NCBI GenBank assembly: GCA_964528755.1 | Contig: CAZGWN010000030.1 | Coordinates: 1 to 37,955 of the forward strand | Length of the DNA: 37,955 bases | Direction: 5' to 3' | Source of the DNA: Raineyella sp964528755 | GTDB lineage: Bacteria > Actinomycetota > Actinomycetes > Propionibacteriales > Propionibacteriaceae | Position numbers and translations under genes: made by a program | Notes under the pieces: model-generated | The model's database searches: none | Told to the model about the DNA's origin: nothing | Seen by the model: the letters and a program-made list of their open reading frames with translations, nothing else | Part shown: piece after piece, positions 24,665 through 32,212 of the stretch | Layout: the number at the start of each line of letters is the position of its first letter | Numbering within the stretch: position 1 is the stretch's first letter

Positions 24665-26698
24665 ATGACAAACAACAAAGTCCTGATCGGCCGCGTGCTG
24701 GTCGGCACAGCCGTGGCGCTGGTCGCGGCGTCGCTGGTGCCGACCACGGCGGCCCAGGCGGCCGCCGGTGACCGGGTCGACCTGTCGATCGTTGCCACCA
24801 CCGACGTCCACGGCAACGTGTTCAACTGGGACTACTTCCGCAACCAGGCCTACGCGGCCGGCAGCGAGCAGGGGCTGACCCGCACCAGCGCGGCGATCGA
24901 TGAGATCCGCGCCGAGAAGGGCGCCGAGTCGGTGATCACCCTCGACAACGGCGATGCCATCCAGGGCACCCCGCTGACCTACTACTACGGTATGGGCGCC
25001 GGGCGGGCCGACGTGCTCTCCGGCAAGGCCACCCACCCGATGGCCGAGGCCTTCAACGCGGCGGCCTACGACGCGCAGGTCGTCGGCAACCACGAGTACA
25101 ACTACGGCCTCGACCTGCTCGATGCCTACCAGGGCCAGTTGAACGCCCCGCTGCTCGGCGCCAACGTCATCAACGTCGCCACCGGTGAGCCGGACCTCGA
25201 CCCGTACACCATCATCGAACGGACGATCGACGGCAAGAAGGTCCAGATCGGCGTCATCGGCGTCGTCACGCCCGGGATCCGGATCTAGGACAAGGCCAAC
25301 GTCGAGGGCAAACTCGAGTTCCGCGACCCGGTCGAGACGTTGACCGAGCTCGTCCCCGAGGTGCAGGAGAAGGCCGACGTCGTCGTCGTTCTCGCCCACA
25401 CCGGCAAGGACGACATCCCTGATGCGGGCTACGACCCCAGTCAGCTGTACGAGAACACCGGCAGCAACATTGCCCGCATGGTGCCCGGCATCGACGTCCT
25501 CGTCCTCGGTCACACCCACGTGGATGATCCCGAGGAGATCGTCACCAACAACGCCGGCGGCAAGGTCATCGTCACCCAGCCGACCTACTGGGCGCGGAGC
25601 CTGTCCGAGGTCGACCTGTCGCTGGTCGAGGGCGCCGACGGTGATTTCGACGTCGACTGGAGCGCCGCGGAGGCCCCCACGGTCACCCCGCACTACACCA
25701 AGGGCACCTCCGCCGAGTCGGACGCCGTGGTCGGTGCCGTGCAGGAGCAGCACCAGACCGCGATCGACTACGTCAACCAGCCGGTGGCCGAGAGCCTCGA
25801 GGAACTGTCCGCGGCCACCTCGCGCTACGAGGACACCCCGATCATCGACTTCATCAACAACGTCCAGCAGGAGACGGTCACCGAGGCGCTCAAGGGCACC
25901 GAGTACGAGGATCTGCCCGTCATCTCTCAGGCCTCGCCGTTCTCCCGTACGGCGGTCTTCCCCAAGGGCCAGGTGTCCATCCGCGACATCGCCGGTCTGT
26001 ACATCTACGAGAACACGCTGCGCGGGGTGACGCTCACCGGCGCCCAGCTGCGCGACCACCTGGAGTACTCCGCGCAGTACTTCAACCAGGTCGAGGACGG
26101 GGCGACCTTCGACCCGGAGACCGGGACGAACGCGGTGCTGCCCGGCGGTGACCCCCGAGGCATCCCGGACTACAACTACGACGCGCTGTCCGGCGTCGAC
26201 TACGTCATCGACATCTCCCAGCCGGTCGGCGACCGGATCCGTGAGCTGACCTTCCCCGACGGCACCCCGGTGGCCGACGACGACGAGGTCGTGCTGGCGG
26301 TGAACAACTACCGGCAGAGCGGCGGCGGCAGTTTCCCGCACGTCGCCGATGCTCCGGTCGTCTACGACCAGCAACAGGAGATCCGCCAGTTGCTGATCGA
26401 CTGGGCCTCGGCCAAGGGCACGATCGATGCCAAGGACTTCTTCGAGGAGAACTGGCAGCTCGTCACCCACTGGGAGGCGCCGAGCCCCTCGCCGACGCCT
26501 TCGGTGTCCGCTTCGGTGAAGCCGAGCTCGTCGGCCACCCCGTCCGCGAGTGAGGCGCCGCTGGACGAGCAGCCCGCTACGCCGGTGGGCGGGAACCTGG
26601 CCGACACCGGTTCCGATCTGCCGGCCTGGCCGGTGGGCGCCGCGGTGGCGCTGATCGGTGCCGGTGCGGTTGCCGTTGTCCGCGGTCGGCGCCGATAG
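24665..26698 (+). pseudogene. Secreted, wall-anchored 5'-nucleotidase/cyclic phosphodiesterase interrupted by in-frame TAG
   Basis: The intact frame would encode 677 aa. It has a signal peptide (residues 1-35, ending TTAAQA) and a metallophosphatase domain with TTDVHGNVFNW, DNGDAIQGTP, GNHEYNYG and LGHTHV. A 5'-nucleotidase C-terminal domain ends NNYRQSGGGSFP, followed by a Ser/Pro-rich linker and a sorting signal LADTG with a hydrophobic stretch and RGRRR tail, typical of class E sortase substrates. Such enzymes release phosphate from extracellular nucleotides. Codon 208 is TAG (25286-25288) in PGIRI-stop-DKANVEGKL, where relatives have Trp (TGG), so one G-to-A change explains it. Both halves keep normal coding bias. 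Recent pseudogene, readthrough or a sequence error are the options. Confidence 0.85.
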
Positions 26699-26711
26699 AT
26701 GATGGTTGTCA

Positions 26712-26736
26712 GGACGCTCGGGTTGTCCGGGCGTCC
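26712..26736 (+). terminator. Hairpin terminator after the nucleotidase gene
   Basis: GGACGCTCGG (26712-26721) pairs with CCGGGCGTCC (26727-26736) with one G-T wobble and a GTTGT loop, 13 bp after the stop codon. The following stretch to the toxin-antitoxin promoter (26737-26903) holds no gene I can support. Confidence 0.7.
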
Positions 26737-26903
26737 GGCAGTCGTCGTACGTACGTGACGTCCGTCCCCTGCACCCGATCGAGTGTAGGGGGCGGATTGT
26801 CATACGGGCGTGGGTATGGGCCGGACGCGGTCGTCGCGAGGTTTGGCGCGTCGTCGGGGGTGAGAGTGACGTCGAGTGAATCCCACATCGGGATGCGCGC
26901 CGG

Positions 26904-26909
26904 TATGAT
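26904..26909 (+). promoter_or_regulatory. Putative -10 (TATGAT) of leaderless antitoxin-toxin transcript
   Basis: TATGAT, a near-consensus -10, is followed by 7 nt and then ATG at 26917. No ribosome binding site is present, so the antitoxin mRNA is probably leaderless. Confidence 0.55.
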
Positions 26910-26916
26910 GATGGCC

Positions 26917-27150
26917 ATGAGTACACAGATCGCGGTCCGGCTGTCGGAAGAGCTCGTCGAGATGGTGGATCGGCTGGTGGCGGAGGGTAGGGCGCCCAGC
27001 CGTGCTGCCGTGGTGACGTCGGCGCTGGAGCGGGAACTGCGGCGCGTGATGGACGAGAAGGATGCCGAGACCCTGCGTCGGATCGGCCCGGAGGACGACC
27101 TGGACGACCTGGTGAACTGGACCGCGAATCACCTCGACGTCGATGACTAG
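26917..27150 (+). CDS. MazE-like ribbon-helix-helix antitoxin
   Basis: The 77-aa protein begins with a ribbon-helix-helix DNA-binding motif, TQIAVRLSEELVEMVDRLVAEGR followed by SRAAVVTSALERELRR, and ends in an acidic, probably disordered tail (GPEDDLDDLVNW), the usual toxin-binding part. It should neutralise the adjacent MazF-like toxin and repress the operon. The start at 26917 is preferred among clustered ATGs (26905, 26908, 26911) because of the -10 spacing. The toxin follows after 2 bp. Confidence 0.88.
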   Translation: MSTQIAVRLSEELVEMVDRLVAEGRAPSRAAVVTSALERELRRVMDEKDAETLRRIGPEDDLDDLVNWTANHLDVDD

Positions 27151-27152
27151 TC

Positions 27153-27470
27153 ATGCGTGAGATCTGCCTGGCGCGCCTGGACAAGACTCGGCCGGTCGTC
27201 GTGCTCACCCGACCGGCGGCACTCGCGGCCATGACCAAGGTCACGGTGGCGCCCATCACCTCGACCGTCAAGGGTCTGTCCAGCGAGGTGCCGGTCGGTC
27301 CGGACAACGGACTGGAGAGCGAGAGCGTGGTCTCCCTCGACAACGTCGTGACCATCCCCGTGACGGCGCTCGGCCGAACGATCGGATATCTGAGCCCGGG
27401 GCAGGAGAGGGCTCTCGCTCGTGCGGTCGTGCTCGCGTACGATCTGGATATTCCGCTTCTCAGCGGATGA
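27153..27470 (+). CDS. MazF/PemK-family toxin, endoribonuclease
   Basis: The 105-aa protein fits MazF/PemK toxins, which cut single-stranded mRNA at short motifs. Family features are EICLARLDKTRPVVVLTR at the start (MazF usually has GEVWWVDLDPTxGSEQ-RPVVVL; here shortened), KVTVAPITSTVKGLSSEVPVG, then GLESESVVSLDNVVTIPV. The start lies 2 bp after the antitoxin stop without its own ribosome binding site, so translation is coupled. The pair is flanked by a hairpin and by the end of the minus-strand SDR operon, a typical location for a mobile small toxin-antitoxin cassette. Confidence 0.88.
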   Translation: MREICLARLDKTRPVVVLTRPAALAAMTKVTVAPITSTVKGLSSEVPVGPDNGLESESVVSLDNVVTIPVTALGRTIGYLSPGQERALARAVVLAYDLDIPLLSG

Positions 27471-27494
27471 CGCTCGACGGGAAAGGCCGTAGAG

Positions 27495-28289
27495 TCAGCC
27501 GGCCTGTTGGGCCGCGTACCGTGCGGTCATCCGGCTCATCAGCCGGCCCATTCGCAGCGGAAATGCATAGCACATCGCAATCTGCCACTTCTGCGCCGCA
27601 CTGTGGCAGATGACGAATGAACGGTCGTCGAGGTGTTTCGCCAGGCCGGTGCCGACCGTTTCCGGGTCGGCCATGAACTGTGTCGGGACCGGCAGGGGAG
27701 CGGCCGACGCGGTCCGGGTGAGCGGCGGATGGAACAGATGGAAGCTGATTCCGGCAGGCCGGTATTCGATCGCGAGGCATTTCGCCAGGGATTCGATGGC
27801 GCCCTTGCTGGAGGCGTAAGGGGAGATGCTGGTGAAACCCATGACGCCGACCATCGAACTGGTGAAGATCACCCGGCCGTGGTGCTGCTGGATCATCTGC
27901 GGCAGGACCGACCGGGCCAGGTGCAGGGCGCCGAAATAGTTCACGTCGAGGACGTCCCGGTACGTCCCCTCGTCGGTGTCGGCGAAACTGTCAAAGGTGC
28001 ACCGGCAGGCGTTGTGGATGGCGTAGTCGACGCCACCGAAGCGCTCCGTGCTCTCCCGGACGCAAACGGCCACCCGGTCGCGGTCACGGACATCGCAGGC
28101 CAGCGGGAGCAACGTGTCATGGTCCTGAGGGAGATCGTTCAGCCGTTCCGGCTCCAGATCCAGGACCGTCACCCGGTGGCCGTCGGCGAGCAGTTGCCTG
28201 ACCAGGTAGTAGCCGATGCCACTCGCTGCACCGGTGATGATGATGTTCTTCCCGTGGAGCGCCGGTGGTCCAGTGCGCGTCTGCCACAC
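27495..28289 (-). CDS. Short-chain dehydrogenase/reductase (SDR)
   Basis: A 264-aa classical SDR. The cofactor motif TGAASGIG lies near residues 17-24, with a following acidic residue in VLDLEPERL suggesting NAD(H). The catalytic Ser is in FTSSMVG and the YxxxK pair in YASSK. The usual NNAG is replaced by HNACR. A C-terminal basic segment (GRLMSRMTARYAAQQ) resembles membrane-associated members. The GTG start lies 6 nt after TACGCT and only 4 bp after the ATPase stop, so it may be read both from the operon and from its own leaderless promoter. The substrate is unknown. Confidence 0.85.
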   Translation of the reverse strand: MWQTRTGPPALHGKNIIITGAASGIGYYLVRQLLADGHRVTVLDLEPERLNDLPQDHDTLLPLACDVRDRDRVAVCVRESTERFGGVDYAIHNACRCTFDSFADTDEGTYRDVLDVNYFGALHLARSVLPQMIQQHHGRVIFTSSMVGVMGFTSISPYASSKGAIESLAKCLAIEYRPAGISFHLFHPPLTRTASAAPLPVPTQFMADPETVGTGLAKHLDDRSFVICHSAAQKWQIAMCYAFPLRMGRLMSRMTARYAAQQAG

Positions 28290-28293
28290 GTGG

Positions 28294-29364
28294 TCAGCGT
28301 AGCGGTCCGTCGCCCGACCGGCTCGCCCGGGTCTTCCAGCACTCGGTGAACTCCTCGGCCAAGTCGGACTCCACGCGCTCACCTCGCCTGATCCGGTCGC
28401 GCAGGTCGCGCAACTGCTCGTCCACCGCGGTCAGGAAGGCCAGGTTGGCCCGCTCGGCCTCCGTGGTCGCCAGCACGGACCGTACGCCGCCGCCCTCGAT
28501 CACCACCCGGCGATCGCCCAGCAGCGCCAGGATCGGGTCGTGGGTCGACATCAGGACGATCTTGTCGCGGCCCACCAGCAGATCGAGGGCGCGACGGCGG
28601 TCGATGCCGGCGTTCTCGATCTCGTCGATGAGCACGATCGGGGATGCCGACAGCAGGGCCGTGTCGGCGATCATCAGCGCGCGGGACTGACCGCCGGACA
28701 GTTGCGTGACGGGTGTCGCGGGGTCGATGGGCTCACCGGCGAGGGAGTTCGCCCCCGCGATGACCTCGACGGCCACCCGCTCCGGGGAGGCCACCTCGCG
28801 GCTCTCGGCGTGCAGGGCGATGAACTCGCCCGCGGGCAGGTCGATGACGAAGTTCATGTTCTGCGTGAGCTGGGCGACGAGCCGGTGACCGAGGTCGTAG
28901 CGTTGCTCGTCGGTCGGCTCGGCTCCGTTGATCAGCACCCGCCGGCCGCTGGGCGTGTCGGTCTGGGCGAGGCACTCGATGTCCTCCAGCAGCCGCGACT
29001 TGCCGGCGCCGGTCGGACCGACGATGCACGTCACCTCCCCGGGCCGGACGGTCAATCCGCAGGCCTCGGGCCGTCCGGCCTTGTCCCGGCCGGGCAGCAC
29101 GGTGACGGAGGTGATCGCCCCGAGCCGGTCCTCGGTCTGGGATCGCACCTGCTCGACGAAGTCGACGATGTCGGCGGCGAGGTCGGCCCGGCTGGTGCCG
29201 TAGTCGTGAAAGTACTCCTCGGGGTGCTCGTTGAGGATCTCGACCACCGACCGCGACGGGTCGAGCACCTCCAGTCGGATCGCGGCGAAGTAGTTCTCCA
29301 CGTACGGGAACTCGGCGATCAGGTCGCCGACGCTGCGGCCGACCAGGACGTCCTCGGCGCTCAT
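28294..29364 (-). CDS. ABC-type ATPase with N-terminal DUF1858-like helical domain
   Basis: The 356-aa protein has a short N-terminal domain (residues about 8-60: SVGDLIAEFPYVENYFAAIRLEVLDPSRSVVEILNEHP) resembling DUF1858/ScdA-N-like helical domains. A complete ABC ATPase follows: Walker A GPTGAGKS (116-123), signature LSGGQ (222-226), Walker B IVLIDE (243-248) and H-loop His275. The C-terminal 60 residues are helical. No permease gene is nearby, and the ATPase is fused to a domain not used by transport ATPases, so it may drive a soluble process. Its start overlaps the GTPase gene by 4 nt. The true partner is unknown. Confidence 0.85.
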   Translation of the reverse strand: MSAEDVLVGRSVGDLIAEFPYVENYFAAIRLEVLDPSRSVVEILNEHPEEYFHDYGTSRADLAADIVDFVEQVRSQTEDRLGAITSVTVLPGRDKAGRPEACGLTVRPGEVTCIVGPTGAGKSRLLEDIECLAQTDTPSGRRVLINGAEPTDEQRYDLGHRLVAQLTQNMNFVIDLPAGEFIALHAESREVASPERVAVEVIAGANSLAGEPIDPATPVTQLSGGQSRALMIADTALLSASPIVLIDEIENAGIDRRRALDLLVGRDKIVLMSTHDPILALLGDRRVVIEGGGVRSVLATTEAERANLAFLTAVDEQLRDLRDRIRRGERVESDLAEEFTECWKTRASRSGDGPLR

Positions 29365-30050
29365 GTGTCGAACCTGATCCGGCGCAGGTTGCCGGCCTGG
29401 AAGGCCGGGTCGATCCGGGTCTGGCCGACGCAGTACGAACACAGCGCCGACGGCAGGGTGAATCGCAGGTGCCGGGTGAGGAGGGAGTCGGTGTCGCCGG
29501 TGTCGGCGATGCACCGGCCGAGGGCGAAGGCGCCCTGACCGGTGATGCCGTTGACCGGGATGATCCGGGCCAGGCGGTTGACCTTGCGGATGCCGGCGGT
29601 GAACACCTCGCGTTCGGCCTGCGAGACGATGTCGCCCTTGGTCACGACGATGACGTCGGCGAAGCGCAGCATCGGCCCGATCTTGTCGGGCGTGCCGACC
29701 CCGGCCAGGTTGTCGATCACGCACACGGCGAGGACGTCCTTGACGTGCGGTGAGCACCGGTTGCACAGGCCCGCGCTCTCGCTGATGAGCACGTCGAGCC
29801 CCTGTCGGCGGCCCCACTGGACGGCCTGGTCGACATTGGTGATGAAGAAGTGGTCGGGACACAGGTTCCCGGCCAGTCCGACCTTCGCGGTGATGCCGTG
29901 GCGGCGATAGGTGGCCGCATCCGAGGAACTCAGGCAGTCGAACTTGATCACCCCGGACTCCAGCCCGCGCTCGCGCAGCCGACCGATGGTGTTGAGGATG
30001 ACCGATGTCTTGCCCGCGCTGGGCGGCCCTGCGACGGTGACGAACTTCAT
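29361..30050 (-). CDS. HypB/CobW/UreG-like P-loop GTPase, cysteine-rich
   Basis: A 229-aa SIMIBI-class GTPase. The P-loop is GPPSAGKT (8-15), a switch-like segment is KFDCLSSSDAATY, and TKGD (137-140) gives base specificity. Relatives insert or deliver Ni or Co into enzymes (HypB, UreG, CobW). The protein has conserved-looking Cys residues at 39 and 64, a CNRC pair (96, 99) with a nearby His102, and a C-terminal CSYC pair (204, 207); these could bind metal or an iron-sulfur cluster. The gene lies between the cytoplasmic solute-binding-like protein and the ABC ATPase, in one operon with 4-nt and 19-bp junctions. Confidence 0.85.
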   Translation of the reverse strand: MKFVTVAGPPSAGKTSVILNTIGRLRERGLESGVIKFDCLSSSDAATYRRHGITAKVGLAGNLCPDHFFITNVDQAVQWGRRQGLDVLISESAGLCNRCSPHVKDVLAVCVIDNLAGVGTPDKIGPMLRFADVIVVTKGDIVSQAEREVFTAGIRKVNRLARIIPVNGITGQGAFALGRCIADTGDTDSLLTRHLRFTLPSALCSYCVGQTRIDPAFQAGNLRRIRFDT

Positions 30051-30069
30051 CTGGGCTTCCCGGCGGGGG

Positions 30070-31107
30070 CTAGCAGGAGTTGTCGTGGTGGTATGTGCCG
30101 AACCGCGCGCGCAGGGCGGCGTCGAGCGCGGGCTGGTCGCCGTCGAGCAACTGCGGCCAGCCGGGCCATTGCACGCGCGCACCCTTCGGGAGGACATTCG
30201 GCGCGCCCGGCACGGTGGAGGGGAAGTAGCTGGTGGCGAAGATCTCGGCGAGCCGAGGCGAGAGGGCGAAGTCGACCAGCGGTTGGTTCTCCGGGCTCAG
30301 GTCGGCCCGCACCATGAGCAGGATCGGGTTGGCCAGCGCCCCCTCGGCCGGCCAGACGACCTCGAGGCGGCCGTCCTTGGCCGCGCTCTGGGCGAACACC
30401 CACGGCGCCAGGTAGATCGCAGCCGGCGCCGGACTGGTATGGCCGGCAGTACGGGCGGTCGTCGGGCCGTTCATCGCGGTGGCGATGGTGCGGTCGATGG
30501 CGTCCAGACCGTCGTCACCGTGGGTGAGGTGGATGTAGGTGAGGAACCGCGTGGCCAGCGCGCGGTGGCTGTCGGCGATGCTGAGGCTGTCGGCGTAGAC
30601 GGGGTCGAGGAGGTCCTCCAGAGTGCGAGGCACCGGACGGTCGCCGAGCGCCTTGTGGTCGACCAGCATGACCTCCGGGTTCACCGCGATCACGTTGTAG
30701 GCGCCGTACGGGTCGGTGAACTCGGGCGCGGTGAGAAACCGTGCGTCGTCGAGATCGTGCACCCGTCGGAACGCGCCGGCGCGGACGAACCGGTCGACCA
30801 CCGCGGGCGATGTGAATGCGCCGGACGCGTTGTCGATGGCGACCTCGGGAAGGTCGTCGATCGATGTCGCGGCGGCCACGTCGCGGATGGTGCCGGGGAC
30901 GTCCACGTGTTCACCGCACATCGACGGCACGAAACTGTAGAAACGACGTCCGGTGGTCTCGAACTGTTCCCGGACGAACTCCTCGTACGCGGCCTGGAAA
31001 CGGTTCTTCATCGGGCAGGGCACCTCGACCTTGAAGTCGAGGTGGCGGGTGGGTCGGTGCTGCCGCAGAAGCGACTCGATGGCGACTGTCTGAACGGTCC
31101 GGGCCAT
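30070..31107 (-). CDS. Solute-binding-protein-like protein lacking a signal peptide
   Basis: A 345-aa protein resembling extracellular iron/sulfate-type ABC solute-binding proteins in its C-terminal two thirds (for example VDFALSPRLAEIFATSYFPSTVP and ANPILLMVRADL). The N-terminus, MARTVQTVAIESLLRQHRPT, is not a signal sequence or lipobox, so the protein should stay in the cytoplasm. Conspicuous cysteines are in EVPCPMKNRFQ (31) and PSMCGEH (64), plus a C-terminal Cys (345). ACGGAGACACC precedes the ATG. It begins a four-gene run with GTPase, ATPase and SDR. It may bind a metal or small cofactor handed to the GTPase, which is inference. Confidence 0.75.
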   Translation of the reverse strand: MARTVQTVAIESLLRQHRPTRHLDFKVEVPCPMKNRFQAAYEEFVREQFETTGRRFYSFVPSMCGEHVDVPGTIRDVAAATSIDDLPEVAIDNASGAFTSPAVVDRFVRAGAFRRVHDLDDARFLTAPEFTDPYGAYNVIAVNPEVMLVDHKALGDRPVPRTLEDLLDPVYADSLSIADSHRALATRFLTYIHLTHGDDGLDAIDRTIATAMNGPTTARTAGHTSPAPAAIYLAPWVFAQSAAKDGRLEVVWPAEGALANPILLMVRADLSPENQPLVDFALSPRLAEIFATSYFPSTVPGAPNVLPKGARVQWPGWPQLLDGDQPALDAALRARFGTYHHDNSC

Positions 31108-31143
31108 GGTGTCTCCGTGTGATCCGGCGGGCGAGTACTACGC

Positions 31144-31172
31144 ACTATAGGAGTTCGGGAGGGCGATGTCGC
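31144..31172 (-). promoter_or_regulatory. Promoter of the SBP-like/GTPase/ATPase operon
   Basis: On the minus strand GCGACA (31167-31172) and TATAGT (31144-31149) are separated by 17 bp, an almost ideal sigma-70-type arrangement. It lies 36 bp upstream of the SBP-like gene in the 139-bp gap after the ModD-like gene. The four genes may therefore be transcribed separately from the ModD-like gene as well as together with it. Confidence 0.6.
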
Positions 31173-31246
31173 TTCCGCGTGGCGGCTGTAACGGGGCCGG
31201 AACGCAGCCGGTACGTGCGCGGTCGGTCGGCGCGGCGGTCGAGGGG

Positions 31247-32095
31247 TCAGGCCGGCTCGATGGTCACGCCGACATCGGCCGGTCGGCCGGCATACATCCA
31301 CGAACTGGCCAGGGCGTCGACCCCGGTGGCGGCGTACGCCCCGGCGTTGGCCGGGTTGATGCCACCGGCCGCGATCAGGGTGATCCGCGGATCGAACGCG
31401 CGTACGGACGCCACGATCGTGGCCAGCTCGTCGGGCGGGACCTTGTCGAACTGCAGCCCGTCGACGCCGGCGGCGGCGAGGAGAAGCGCCTCGTCGCGTC
31501 CGGTGACCTCCGCCAGGATCTTCTTCTCGCAGGTGGCGCCCCGCAGCGGTCCGCCGAGCAGGGCGGCGAGTCCGGACGCCCCGCCGATGAACGCGGTGTG
31601 CTGGTCGAAGATGAGCACGGTCTCCGACAGCCCGAGTCGATGCGGCAGTGCACCCCCGGCCAGGATCGCGGCGACGGCCAGTTCCTTGGTGCCGGGGAAG
31701 TTCTTGCGGGTGGTGAAGACACGGACTCCCGGCGACGCGGAGCGAGCCGCGTCGACGAGCGCGCGGGTCCTGGTCGCGATGCCGCAGCAGCCCTCCAGGA
31801 CGTTCGCGCAGACCTTCCAGGCCGCGTGGACGTCCGCCGCCGTGCCCGTGCCCCGGAGGAGGACGTCGCCCGGTTCGACCCGGGCGCCGTCGGTGCGGCG
31901 GTCGAGGACACCGACGCCCAGGCGTGCACAAATCGACCCCACGACGTCCGTGCCGGCGGCGACGGCGGCGTCCCGCGCCACGAAGGTGATGGTCGCCGGC
32001 CGGTCGCCGATGCCGAGGAGATGGGTGGTCAGGTCGAGGTAGGGCACGTCCTCGTGCAGCAGACGGTCGACGAGCAGGGGGCCTGGACGGATCAT
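31247..32095 (-). CDS. ModD-like quinolinate phosphoribosyltransferase-family protein
   Basis: A 282-aa NadC-fold phosphoribosyltransferase. The N-terminus LLHEDVPYLDLTTHLLGI matches ModD (DDVPYGDLTT). NadC landmarks follow: TRKNFPGTKELA (TRK motif), GGALPHRLGLSETVLIFDQH and AAGGINPANAGAYAATGVD. ModD proteins usually accompany molybdate transporters and their substrate is undefined; true NadC makes nicotinate mononucleotide. Here there is no nadA/nadB and no molybdate transporter, so a different role is likely. GAGGAG lies 5 nt before the ATG. Its neighbours are the cytoplasmic SBP-like, GTPase and ATPase genes. Confidence 0.82.
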   Translation of the reverse strand: MIRPGPLLVDRLLHEDVPYLDLTTHLLGIGDRPATITFVARDAAVAAGTDVVGSICARLGVGVLDRRTDGARVEPGDVLLRGTGTAADVHAAWKVCANVLEGCCGIATRTRALVDAARSASPGVRVFTTRKNFPGTKELAVAAILAGGALPHRLGLSETVLIFDQHTAFIGGASGLAALLGGPLRGATCEKKILAEVTGRDEALLLAAAGVDGLQFDKVPPDELATIVASVRAFDPRITLIAAGGINPANAGAYAATGVDALASSWMYAGRPADVGVTIEPA

Positions 32096-32212
32096 GCGGA
32101 CTCCTCGGGGACGACACACGCCGGTGGATCTGCCGGTCAACCGCCAGTATGGAGCCGGCGACGGTCAACGCGGTCCGGACCCCCAGGAGTCGCGCCGCCC
32201 CGGTGCCGCCTC

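Noticed and set aside
25286..25288. TAG as recoded pyrrolysine or programmed readthrough
   Set aside because: The expected residue is Trp (TGG), no recoding element was seen, and a single G-to-A change or error is simpler.
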